Source: Loxodes magnus
Taxonomy: Eukaryota > Ciliophora > Karyorelictea > Loxodida > Loxodidae
DNA: 64,000 nucleotides
NCBI GenBank assembly: GCA_946699065.1
Contig: CAMPDV010000102.1
Coordinates: 682,001 to 746,000, forward strand
Direction: 5' to 3'
Positions 52,740 to 63,806 of the stretch are shown piece after piece. How positions within the stretch are numbered: position 1 is the stretch's first letter; each line of letters begins with the position of its first letter. Both the position numbers and the translations under genes were made by a program. The notes under the pieces are model-generated. The model did not search any database and was not told the origin of the DNA. It was given only the letters and a program-made list of their open reading frames with translations.

Positions 52740-53410
52740 TAATCTATAAAATTTTAAAATAATATTTTTATTTATTTACCTTAATTTAAAATTTATATTT
52801 TAAGTTTAAAAATAATAAAAGCAATAATCTAACCTTGTGGTAAAAAAGTGATTATTGTTATTATAGTATTAAATATAATGAAAATTTAATAATATTTTAT
52901 AGTTAAATTTAATTAAATAAATCTTAACTTTTTTTGAACTAAATGCTTTATCTATAATTTAAATAAATTATTTAAGCTATTATTTATCAAATTTTATGAT
53001 TTTCTATATCCAATTACTCCTAGTAAACTTGATTTAAATTAAGCTAATAATACTTAATGCTTTTGGATAAAGCATGAGATATTATATTAATTTAATCTCA
53101 ATTATAATTATAATTTTATTTATAAGCAATATATATTTTCATATATTATTCTATTTTAATTATAAAATATAAATCTGCAATAATTAATTAACATTATTTT
53201 CTTGTTGATTAAGATTTAGAATGTTCAACTACTATTAAAATTTATCTTTATAGTAGATTTATTTTTTATTATTTATAAAAAATTTAAAAAATAAAAAATT
53301 TTAGTTTTAATTATTTTTAAAATTAAAACTAAGTGATTTGTTTTATTTAAAATATATTAAAGTTATAAATATATCTAAGCTTAATTAAGATAAAATTTTA
53401 AATTCAAAAA
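52740..53410. other. AT-rich spacer
   Basis: No features recognised. Confidence 0.5.
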
Positions 53411-53415
53411 TTATA

Positions 53416-55407
53416 TCAAAATATAAAATAATTTAATTTTTTATGATATTTTAATTAAAAAATTTAAAATTTATATATTAAAGGAATTTTCTAAAATATT
53501 TAAATAATGTTTATTTAATTTTAAGATTTATTTTGATTTCTGACAGAGTCTTTAAAACATCTTGCATATCTTTCAAAAACTTGTTCATTTTCCTAGATTA
53601 TTTCTATTGGTCTATTTCATATTATTTAAATTTCTTAATATTAGATTTTTTCATAGCAGATCTAGCATCTTAAACTTTTTTTAATACTTTTCAGCTATAA
53701 ATTTTCTAAATTTTATTTGATATCTAATATAAGACACACTAAACATATCATATGATGGCATTTTAGTTAGATCCATTATTCGCTTAAATGATTTAGTTTC
53801 AAGCATCTTTCTTATTTAAGTTTAGCTTTTTCATGCTAACTTTATAATTTTTCTTATTTAAATTATTTCTTTCATAAATTTTAGTTTTCTTAAAAGTTTG
53901 TTTATCAAATAAAATGCTAACTTTAATTATTACTTTCCTCAAAGTTTTAACTTTTGTAAGTTATTTGTTTGATATTAATAAATTTTTCTTGCTTTTTTTA
54001 AGATAGCAAATCTTATTTTTTAATTGCTAAAGTCTGTTTACGATTTTACTTTCAGTAAAGTGTTTTTTATCTAGTATCTATATCTATATTTATTTATTAA
54101 ACTTATTTTTTCAAGCTTTCTTATTTTGTTGTTGATTCTTTTATTTAATTGAATAGATAATTTTTTAAAATATTTATTTAAGTAAATCTTTCTTATACTT
54201 AACTAAAATAAACTATATAAGCATTTCTTTTATTATTTAAAGCTTTAAGCTGATTATTTATATTTGGTTTTAAGTTAGCTAGTATTTCTTTAACTTAATT
54301 AGTTTTATTTTATTTTTAGATTTTTAAAGCTTCGTTATTTTCTTTTAAAAAATTAATCTAAATCTAATTAGGTTACAAATTTAAAGAGTGGGCTTTCTAA
54401 TAAATATTTTAATTTTTAGATATATTTTAAATCTGCATTTTAGTGATTTAATTTTTAACTTGCTAGATTTGGGAATTGAATAACTAAATATACTATTATT
54501 TTTATAAGTTGGATATGTTCGTTTATTAAATCACCTGTGTAATTTCTTGAATCTATGATCTAAATTTAAAAATTTCTAGTTCTGAGACTCTTCTTAAGCT
54601 TAATTAGATTTTTTAACTTAATTAAAAATATAATCATTTGAACTATCAATTTTTTAATTAACTTCACCACTCAAAGCTAGGCTTTTTATTTAAAGTTAAT
54701 TTTAAATTTAATGTATATCTACTTCTTTTTGGCTCTAATTTTAAAAATTAACTTACTTTAATAATATTATCCTACTCTATCTACTAAGAGGAAGTTAAAT
54801 TATTTTCTTCTAAAATAAAGCATGTAACTTTTAATTACTACTTCTTTAATAGTTAAATCTCTTAATCTACTTACTTTGCAAAATTTTCTTTTATTTATTA
54901 CTTGAATCTATCTTTAATGCTTTATATATCTATTTTATCTTATCGTTATTACATTTATTTTTTCATAATTAGCATTTAATTATTTATTTAATAAGCATTT
55001 TAAAGGTGTTCAGAAAGCTTATTGCATAGTTATAAGCTATTATAAAATACTGTTTTATTAGCATAAACTAGAATTTCTCTTATTTTAATGCTTTATTATG
55101 CTAATAATTTCTTTATCTAATTTTTTATTTCTTACTGCAAATTTTTGTTGAATTCTATAAGCTTAGCTATTTCCTCTAGTAGCTCATTTTTGTGATGAAT
55201 TTCTTTTACTATTGTCTCATTTCTTTGAAATTCTAAAGGATCTTGACTTGAAATTTACTTGCACTGAGGACATTGAGTTTACTATTTTTATTAATATTAA
55301 TCATTAATGCAAGTAGCACAAAGCGTATGATTACATGAAAGAATTAATGGAAATCTTTAAGCATTAAAGTCTTGATGGCATTAAGCACACTTCTCGAGTT
55401 CCTACAT
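53416..55407 (-). CDS. RING-finger / coiled-coil protein, about 663 aa
   Basis: ATG 55407. Residues 7-50 form a C3HC4 RING: CAQC..(14)..CNHTLCATC..CPQC. A very long Gln/Lys/Asn-rich coiled coil follows (EIHHKNELLEEIAKL..). Near residues ~550-595 a second RING-like cluster appears (KCHHMICLVC..CQIC). The layout resembles TRIM-type ubiquitin ligases. TGA occurs several times in frame and is read as Trp. The first TGA after the last Cys cluster with no protein-like sequence behind it is 53416; an earlier one near 53605 is possible, and the last ~40 codons look like untranslated sequence. The N-terminal RING is certain; the C-terminal limit is not. Confidence 0.7.
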
Positions 55408-55554
55408 TTTTATTATTTTAGAAACTTTTTTCTTTAAATATAATTAAATTAAATATGAAATATTTATTAAAAAATAACTCAAAGTTTAATAGCAGCAATA
55501 CTCTCTTAAAATTATATTATTTATATATAAAAACTATATGGTTGATAACTACTT

Positions 55555-55830
55555 TCAATTTTATTTTTAAGCTACCAGTCGTAGATTATGGGTGGAATCT
55601 AAGAGGATAAATCTATCTTATTATATGTTCTTGCTAGTGTACAATTTCGACTTTATTGTATGCTCCTATTTCAACGGTCCTGGTTCCAGATTAAAATATC
55701 TTTCCTCCGCATATCGTACAATAAGGCAGAATATAAAGAGGTGATTTAATAATATAGAAGAGATTTTCATCTGTCTATAACTCATATTATGTTTTAGAAA
55801 AAATTTTAATTTAGAGTGTCTAAAAAAAAA
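55555..55830 (-). CDS. ORF with CTICGGK motif, probably an exon
   Basis: GC-richer minus-strand island reading YELQTDENLFYIIKSP, YCTICGGKIF, TRTVEIGAYNKVEIV. Its frame does not meet a TGA before the RING gene begins; a neighbouring frame ends at TGA 55555. It may be a 3' exon of the gene at 55998-56543 joined by a short intron I could not place. Family unknown. Confidence 0.35.
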
Positions 55831-55997
55831 ATCAAGACTGACTCAAAAATAATTCAAGAAAAATACAGCTGAAAATCAAAATTGAAATAGCATTAAAAAA
55901 TTATTCTGAATTTGATTTGTGACAAACCAATTAACAGTGATGCTACGTTAATTATATTATATTAAATTTTAAAACAGTTCCATATATTTCTTTTTAT

Positions 55998-56543
55998 TCA
56001 TGATTTTAATTTTGGTTAGTTTTTTAGGTGAAAAATTTCGTCTTTTCCTCCTTCTAAAATAAAAAAATTAAATCTATTATTTGTAAATTCTATTGCTATT
56101 AGATAAAGCCTTATAAACTTTATCTTCCAACCTTTTGATGTTCTTAAGCCTTTTGAGAAAAAACAGCGTTTATTAGATAATGGAATTAATTTAATCTGTA
56201 AAATATCTTTATCCTTATTTCTGATTTTTAAGGAAAAATAGTATGAGATTTTTCCAATTTTTTATTTATTTAAGCCTTTTAAAATATTTCCAATCGCTTA
56301 CTTTATTTTTTATGATATAAGTCTTAGTTACTTCTGTAATGAATGAAAATTTCTAGTTAAGTTAGATTATTACTAGTGATATGGTGATCTACTGTTAAGA
56401 TTTTATATCGAACAAATTTCTTCTGTAATTATGGCATTTATAAATTTAATTATATGCTATGTGGCCATGATATTTCTTAGTCTCTCTAAAAGATTATATA
56501 TTAGTTTGCTCTGTTTGCTATGAAATTTTTTAATTTGTTACAT
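55998..56543 (-). CDS. ORF of unknown function, start unresolved
   Basis: One frame runs to TGA at 55998 with convincing protein character: helical N-terminal half (YNLLERLRNIM), then beta-like KISYYFSLKIRNKDKD, IPLSNKRCFFSKG, GWKIKFIRLYLIAIEF, FFILEGGKDEIFHL. The nearest ATG is at 56543, but the same frame reads well from about 56640 (KIEFNNLKEKHFCLWE, Trp from TGA), so the true start lies upstream or in another exon. No family recognised. Confidence 0.5.
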
Positions 56544-57060
56544 TTCTCATAAACAAAAGTGCTTTTCTTTTAGATTATTAAATTCTATCTTAGAATCCTA
56601 AAAAATCTTGCCTTGATATGATGATGAAAATTCCAGTGAATTTTGCTTTTTCTTCTTTTATAACCTATTACCTAATTTTTATCTAATTATTAATTGCTTA
56701 ACGTCACTAAATTTTTAATATATAAATTTTATATAAAATTAAGATAAAAAATAAAAAGCAAAAGAATAGTTAAAAAGTAAATAAATGAAGTAAAATATTT
56801 CATTTAATAAAATAATAAATATTAGCTTATTTTTAAATTAGATAATTATATTAAGAGTTATTTCATATCATTTGCTTAAAATATATCACATTATTATAAA
56901 AGCTTATATAACTAGCTAATAAATTTATTATTATATTTGTTTAAGTATAAATTTAAAATTATTTATATATAATAAAATGGCTTCTAAGAAATAACAGAAC
57001 TTTGAACAAAACATTTAAACAGGAAAATTATCTAAAAAATAAAAAAGCGAAATAATTACA

Positions 57061-58013
57061 ATGAGTGAAAGTGAGAAATATGATTGATATGACGAACATT
57101 AACCACTTGGAAATCCAGAATTAAAAAAACTTCCGACACAAACTAAAATAGAAATATTATCTAAGTCATTAAAAGAGTTTATGTTTAAAAATAGATACCT
57201 CACTGATAAAGTAGAAAAATTAGAAAAACTATTAACGTCTTTACTTGAGAAGCAATATTAATAATCATAAGAAATAGAAGACAAACTGGAACAAAGAATT
57301 CTTTAAATTTAATAATAAATTCAGGTAACGCCATTTTCGATTTAACAGAATTAATCAGATCCTATGGAAATAGAAAATGAAGCCTCAAATTAAAATAAAC
57401 AGTAAACGTTTTTTTAAAATAAGTAGTAAATTTAAATTAAATAAGTGTTACATGAATAATAGTTTAAAAGAAGAATAAAATGCTACGTGTGCAATAAATA
57501 ACACCAATGAAAATACTGCTACTAACTAAGCGAAATTTAAAGAAAGAATAAATAAGATATTTTTAGAAAATTATTTAGGATATATCCAACATAAAGCGGA
57601 AAAATTTATAGAAAAAAATTCTTTAATTCAAATCTTAATCCTTGGAGAAATAATTACGAGCGCTACATGCAAGATGAAGACTACTATTCAGAAGTGCTAC
57701 ACCGCCTAACTAAACCTAGTAGAACTTCAAGACAAACTAATGGAGACAAGCTGATAGAATAGGTCAGATGGCTGACTACTAAGGCTTTAACAAAGCTTTT
57801 TAACTTTTAACTTTACTAAAAAATATAGCTTAAAGGAAAGCTAATTACAACCCTCAGCATGTTGATAATTCAATTAAAATAATTGAAAAGGGAGTTTACT
57901 TGATGGATTTAATTCAGCTTTAATTATCAAAACTAAGAAATAACTTTAGATTTATTGAACAAAGGTTTAAAATTATTCACTTATAATTAGATAGAGCAAC
58001 ATTTCTAAATTGA
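57061..58013 (+). CDS. Zinc-knuckle ORF1/gag-like protein, apparently intact (copy D)
   Basis: ATG 57061. The N-terminus reads YDWYDEHQPLGNPEL (W is TGA). Residues ~45-90 are a coiled coil (VEKLEKLLTSLLEKQ), then DPMEIENE, shared in part with copies B and F, then the knuckle CYVCNKQHQWKYC (CX2CX3HX4C, with the aromatic after His encoded by TGA), then a basic region. From about 57694 the next frame reads better (ADYQGFNKAFQLL, IKIIEKGVYLMDLIQL) to TGA 58011. A 26-nt GT..AG segment at 57694-57719 would join them exactly, though it is GC-richer than the other introns; a frameshift is the alternative, in which case the first frame ends at TGA 57901. Confidence 0.6.
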
Positions 58014-58159
58014 TAAAATGAATTAAAAAATAATAAAATTTATTATGTTTAAGAATCGAATGCATATATTTATTAAAATAATAAAAATAAATAATTTAAG
58101 GTTGCTCAATTTTTTAATATCTTCAAAAATTTTTTAATTAAAAGGATTTAAAAAAAGGT

Positions 58160-58990
58160 AAAATTAAGTTTGTAGTTTTAAGAATTGGCCTTTAAATCCT
58201 CTAATACTTTGGTCAGTCTCTTCTTAAACTAAAAGAACGGCTTAAGACTTCATTAGTCTGCTATCCTCATTTACTTCTCAGCCTTTGTTATTATTTGTTT
58301 AATTTAGTTTTGAGTTTCAGTATTTCTTCTTTTACATCTTTCCGGATCTTGCAGGTCAAATATTAAATCACTCTTTTGTTCTAGAAAATTATTTTCATAA
58401 ATTTTTTTTATTTTCCTTATATATATGATATCTTTACCAGTACCTTTCCGTTTAATGTGATTTTTTACAAATTAAGCATCTTTGTCTTCTTAGTCGTTGA
58501 CTTATCCTATTTACAAATTATAGATCAGTATTAGGTTCAATGTCCATTGATATGGATTATGTTTATACCATAAATTTTTAATTAAATTCTAGTTGTTATG
58601 TTTGTTATTCTTAAAGTTATTTTATTTGCTAATGGAAAATCTAGAGATCTGATTAAAAAAATTAGGGGATGTCCTGAAAATGTTAGGTGATTTGATTCAG
58701 TTTGTTGCTCATTTATTATTAGATTGAATTTGTGGTTTACTCTACTATATAGAAATCATAATCTTTCTTTGCTAAAATTCATTTAAAGTGATCTCTATTT
58801 ATTCTATTTTTTATCTATTTTGTTTTAGTCCATACTGTAATTTAGATATTCTTTATTGAACTGATTATTCAAATGCTTATTGTGATTATTTTTCTTAATC
58901 TTAATTCGATGACTATTCAGTTAAATTATACTATTCTTCTTGTCTTTTTATGAAAGTATTAATAGAGGTCTATTATTTCTTAGGTGCCAT
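58160..58990 (-). pseudogene. Zinc-knuckle ORF (copy E), convergent with copy D
   Basis: Minus strand. ATG 58990 begins a Gln-rich frame (MAPKKQQTSINTF). The conserved parts lie two bases over: KWILAKKDYDFY (W is TGA), NQITQHFQDIPQFFQ, a Gln-rich coiled coil, SMDIEPN (compare DPMEIEN of copy D), knuckle CLICKKSHQTERY (last Cys is Tyr), then GWEVNEDSRLMKSQAV and RGFKGQFLKL. Either an intron joins the two frames or the copy is frameshifted. Copies D and E face each other tail to tail. Confidence 0.5.
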
Positions 58991-59253
58991 TTTTTATAAT
59001 AAAATATATATAAATATCATTCAATATTCAATAAATAAATTATTTTAAAGAATAAAAGCTAAATAATTAGCTAAAATTAATTATCTATTTTACTTATAAG
59101 ACAAAATCTAATCTGAGTATCAAATTACTTATTTCATGTTTAAAATAGTTAATTAGTTAAAATAATTAAAATAAAAAAATGATTTTAAAATAAACTTATT
59201 TTTGAAAAAACTTGCATGAAATTAAATAAAAATGTATAGATAAAAAGTAAACA

Positions 59254-59614
59254 TTTTTTAATTACTTTTAGTATAATTGATTATTGTATTATTATATTAT
59301 ATATAAATAAATAGGTACGAGCAATCCTCCAACTTAAACTGACTTAAACTCTGGTACCAGGAAGTAACCCATAGGTGAAGAACTAGCCAAGAGAAGACAA
59401 GATCAAAGAGGTATCAAGTAGCATTAACGATGAAAGATTCCAGATATTAAGGTATCTAGGGTAGTAAGCGATCGCAGCTATATAGAAGAGAAAACTTGTA
59501 AGGGAATGGTAACACTGTGGAAGATTTTAGGTATAATTTTTTTAACTTAAAAAATCTTTATTAAAGAACTGTACACCATTTAGGTACTATGCTCTCTATA
59601 ATCTTATTTATTTA
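59254..59614 (+). repeat. Left terminal inverted repeat
   Basis: Contains a GC-richer 210-bp core (about 59312-59525) between AT-rich ends. Inverted match at 60809-61167. Confidence 0.85.
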
Positions 59615-59755
59615 ATAATTTAATAATTTTCCGTCGTTAGCTTAAAAAATTAAATAAAGCAATTCTAGAATAGCGTCAATAATTATGTTTCGTATGTAAA
59701 TATTTACACACCCACTTTAACTTTAAAGACAGTATTACGAGTTAGAAAAATATTT

Positions 59756-60304
59756 ATGAATAATGTTTAAAAAAGTGAAAAAGATGCTGTAAAGCGAGTT
59801 AATTCAAGTTAAAAAGAAGGTAAAAGAATAAAAATTTCTTTGTATTAATAGGTATTATAAAATCAATTCTAATATGCATTGAAGTGATTTAAATTAAAAT
59901 AGAATCTAAGAAACTCTAAAATAGATAAAATAAATGAGAAGTTGAGATAGCACTTTTACAAATTAGAAAGACACTTAGTAACTTAGAGGACATAAGAGAA
60001 AGCAAGGCATTATAATTTGGAAGGAGCTGACAAGACTCTTGTCGATTATATCCAAACAAAAGTTAACTAACAAAGAATTCCCCAGAAAAAATATAATAGG
60101 GTCAATTAATGGCCTGCCATTCAACAGCAAATCTCATGCTTTTGAGAAAATTTGTATTAAACTTAAGTTTTTTAGAAAGATGATTAAATTTAAAAAAGAA
60201 TTAATTTTATAAGTTAAATTACAAAAGTTAAAAATTTTTATTTTATTATTAAAATACTAATAAATATTACTAAGATAAATAATTTCTAAATTTTTTAATT
60301 GTGA
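59756..60304 (+). CDS. ORF inside the inverted-repeat element, up to 182 aa
   Basis: ATG 59756. Reads SEKDAVKRVNSSQKEGKRIK, QYALKWFKLKQNL (W is TGA), INEKLRQHFYKLERHLV, NLEGADKTLVDYIQTKV, NQWPAIQQQISCF, then TGA at 60143 (stop or Trp) and the next in-frame TGA at 60302. The part up to 60143 is GC-richer and looks coding; the rest may be untranslated. Basic, helical, no Cys cluster, no DDE/D pattern seen. As the only gene in the element it could be a DNA-binding or mobility protein; that is inference. Confidence 0.5.
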
Positions 60305-60808
60305 GGCTTTCAAAAGGAAAAAAAGATAGATTTCTTTAATAATTAAATAATACTAAAGGAAAATAAAAGTTCAAAGGAAAAAGATTAACAAAAAAAGTAA
60401 TTTTTAATTTTTATTAAAATTTATATTAATTCTAAGTATTTAATTATTATATTTTATAAAATTAAATTATTGAAAGTGGTAATGAATAATTTAAAAGATA
60501 TTCTTTATATTTAAATCTAAAACATTATAGATTTATTTTAAATTTTTATTAAATATATATCATTAAATTTAATATTAAAATGTGATATTAAAAATGCAAG
60601 ATATTATTAAAAATAGAAATTAAATATTTTAGGATTCATAATCAAATAATCAGGTATTTAATTTAAAATATGAAACAAAAGAATTTATTTTTTATATTAA
60701 AATATGCAAGTTTTTTCAAACTAATTGATTTAAATCCAGAAAGTAAAAAAATAGCTTCAAAAAAAGTATTGATATCTAATTATCTAAAATTTTAATTTAA
60801 ATAAATAA

Positions 60809-61167
60809 TAAATAAATAAGATTATAGAGAGCATAGTACCTAAATGGTGTACAGTTCTTTAATAAAGATTTTTTAAGTAAAAAAATTATACCTAAAATCT
60901 TCCACAGTGTTACCATTCCCTTACAAGTTTTCTCTTCTATATAGCCGCGATCGCTTACTACCCTAGATACCTTAATATCTGGAATCTTTCATCGTTAATG
61001 CTACTTGATACCTCTTTGATCTTGTCTTCTCTTGGCTAGTTCTTCACCTATGGGTTACTTCCTGGTACCAGAGTTTAAGTCAGTTTAAGTTGGAGGATGC
61101 TCGTACCTATTTATTTATATATAATATAATAATACAATAATAAATTATACTAAAAGTAATTAAAAAA
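60809..61167 (-). repeat. Right terminal inverted repeat
   Basis: Reverse complement of 59254-59614 with few differences (for example GCATCC against GCAATCC, GCCGCGATCG against GCTGCGATCG when read on one strand). Confidence 0.85.
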
Positions 61168-61483
61168 CGTCTTTAAGTCAAAAAATTTTAACAATCTAAA
61201 ATAATTTCAACTTTTATAATTAAAAATTAATTTTGACTAATCTAAAAACCTTTTAATTGACTAAATATAAATAAAAAAAAATAATTAAAAAAATAAAATA
61301 AACAAGCTATAAATAAAATTGAGAGATTGGTAAAAAGATTTATAGTATAAAGAATAGAAGAAGAAAAGAAAGGAAAATAAAAATGCACTTCTTACATTAC
61401 CTTCTCCAAAGCAGTTAGTATACATCTTTCTACTACTTAAAAAAAAGAACAGAAGAAGAGTCCAGTTAAAAAAATTAGACTAA

Positions 61484-62200
61484 ATGACGATTAGAGTACA
61501 CTAAAATAAGAAAAAGTTTTTGAAATGACTTAAAAGAAAGCTTTATCAAAGTTTTCGAAATATTATTCTCGTCATAGAACTGGAAAAAGAAATAGAAAAA
61601 CTATTAAAGCAAATCGATTTTTATAATAACGAATCTCATAAAAATAATCTAACTATTTCCGAAAAGTAGAATTAAACTTAAATAGATAAGATATACCGAG
61701 ATTAATGATCAAGGCAAAATCATCGAGAAAAAGAACTTAAAAAAGCAAAAAAAATTTATCATTCAAGATATAAAATCAAAAAACTCCTCAAAGCTTGTTA
61801 AAGACAAAAGAAAAAAAAACTTTCACATATTGAAAAAATAAAAAATATTCAAAAAAACAAAAACAGATTAAAAAAAATTTTAATCCTTTTTTCTTTAAAA
61901 AAACAGTTAGAAAAAAAATATTAAAGTTATAAAAAAATGAAAAAAGGAGAAAAATTTAAAATAAAGGTTTATAGTCAAATTTGAAAGAATAACCAAGTAA
62001 AAATATAAAAATGAGAAGAAAAAGACATGATTACATTTTAATGTAAAAAAATATCTAAAAAAAAGGAACAAAAACTATGAGTAGTATTAAAAAAAAAACT
62101 CAAAAAAAGAAAATTAATTGTAAAAAAATATTCCAAAGGAAATATTTAAATAAAAAACAAAAATTAAAAAAACTAATAAAAATTAAAAAATAAAAAGTGA
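61484..62200 (+). CDS. Lys-rich coiled-coil protein, about 238 aa
   Basis: ATG 61484 to TGA 62198. Helical throughout: VIELEKEIEKLLKQI, HREKELKKAKKIYHSRYKIKK, ISKKKEQKLW. TGA near 61710, 61980 and 62018 reads as Trp. The frame is open and plausible for ~40 codons upstream (NALLTLPSPKQLVYIF), so the start may be earlier or a 5' exon exists. It is convergent with the RING-H2 gene, 53 bp between the two stop codons. No family recognised. Confidence 0.5.
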
Positions 62201-62253
62201 CACAAAATCAAACTCGATTTAAGCAAAAACAAAACTTAAAAACATGTTAAAAA

Positions 62254-63546
62254 TCATATTAAAAAATTAAAAAAGTAACTACATTAAAAAATAATCAATT
62301 AATACACTTAAGATGATTCTTTGATTGGAAGAGTAAATCTACATACAGGACATGTATTATTCATTTGTAACCATGATATTATGCATTCATTATGAAAGAG
62401 ATGTTTACATGGTAATTTCTTCACTTTTATTGCTTGCATATTTTCTTTACATATAGCACAGTCTTAAGATCCATCAGTTTTTAATTCTTCTAAATTTTTT
62501 ATCACATGTTCCAGAGTTTTACATTTTTGACATTCTTTATTACATTTTAAGTTTTTTTTATTATCTTTTGTTTGCTAATTTTTTTAATTATTTTTTTCTA
62601 TTTTTAATTTTATTTTATCCTTAAATATGTCATTATTTTAATTTTACTTTTTTTGTATATATTTTTTTTGTTTACCTTAATTGCTTTGCAGTTCTGGTTT
62701 TTCTTTTAATTTTTTACTTGGTTTTTTTAGATAAGGATTCTTTTTGAGGAAAATTATTTTTTTCCTTGTATCTATTTGATCATTTATTTTTTTTAATAAA
62801 GTCAAATTGTTTTAAGTCGGCAATTTTTGTTTCTTTTTTTATTTATTTTAAGTTTTATTTAATTTACTTTTTTTTTAATTTAATAGCTTACAAGATCTTT
62901 TACTTTTTTAGTCTAGATTTATTTTTAGATAATTTTTTTCTTTTTATCTGTTTCTTCTCTCGCTTTCCTTAAGTCTTCTTTTAACGGAACTTCAATATTT
63001 TGTCTTGCCTTATGTTTTTTTTAAATTTAATACATTAATTTTTTTTAAGATTTAAAGTTTGTAAGTAAAAGCATTAAACAAAAAATTTAAAATTAAGCAA
63101 AATTTGTTTCTTAATGGCTTTACTTATTGTTTTATTTAAATGATTGATAATCTATAAGTATGTATTTTCTTTTTTTACATTCTTTATTTATTTTTTTTCT
63201 AATCAAAGACTAGTAATTTAGAGTACATTTTAGTATTTCTAATTCATCTTTGAGTCATATAACTATATTAATTTTGATTTACTTTATCATAACTTTTGAA
63301 ATTTTAATTTTGTAATATAGTTTATTTTAATATTTATATTCGAGTTTATTAAGTTTTTAAGATAAATAACCCTCTTTAAATTTTCTTAGTTTTGTTTTTT
63401 TTTAATTTTGCTAAGCGTTTAAGTATCTTTTTATTAGCTTGCCTTTCTTGAGAGAAACTAAATTTTTTCTATTATTTGTAAATCTCATGTCTAGATAATT
63501 TAAGTTAAAGATGCTATGAAATTATTTTTCTAAACTTTATTTGCAT
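62254..63546 (-). CDS. Lys-rich RING-H2 finger protein, 430 aa
   Basis: ATG 63546 to TGA 62254. Residues ~365-410 form a textbook RING-H2 (C3H2C3): DCAICKENM..LPCKHLFHNECIISWL..NTCPVCR, the E2-binding fold of ubiquitin ligases. A second Cys pair pattern (KCNKECQKC) lies ~25 residues before it. Residues 1-330 are extremely Lys/Gln/Asn-rich and without domains. TGA near 62990 and 63295 reads as Trp. The last ~20 codons after CPVCRFTLP are AT-rich. The RING is certain; the N-terminal start is less so because all frames are open here. Confidence 0.75.
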
Positions 63547-63734
63547 TTGTTTAAAATAAATTTTAATTTAAGTTTTCTAATTTTTTTAAGCTTATAGAAA
63601 TATAAATTTTATTATTTTTTAATAGGATATTTAATCTTTATAGATTAAACCATTTTCTAAAAGAGGTAAATTTTATATAATTTTCACATAGATATATAAA
63701 ATCTACGCTACCATACCTTTCATGTTATTAAAAA

Positions 63735-63806
63735 TGCGCTATCCGGGACTCGAACCCGGGTCAACTGCTTGGAAGGCAGTTATCCTAACCACTAGACTAA
63801 TAGCGC
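63735..63806 (-). tRNA. tRNA-Gly (anticodon UCC)
   Basis: Same 72-nt sequence as 42603-42674, opposite strand. All stems are paired. Confidence 0.97.

Larger units (their letters stand above)
59254..61167. mobile_element. 1.9-kb element with ~360-bp terminal inverted repeats and one ORF
   Basis: 59254-59614 and 60809-61167 are inverted copies, nearly identical, differing by a few substitutions and single-base indels. They enclose ~1.2 kb with one protein-like ORF on the + strand. Identity includes AT-rich outer ends (TTTTTTAATTAC..), so this is not two independent retroposon insertions. I see no target duplication outside the ends. It looks like a DNA-transposon-type element or a non-autonomous derivative, but the ORF has no transposase motif I recognise. 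A recent inverted duplication is the alternative. Confidence 0.7.

Noticed and set aside
62766..62972. 68-codon Phe-rich ORF on the + strand
   Set aside because: It is the complement of the Lys-rich part of the RING-H2 gene (AAA/TTT shadow).
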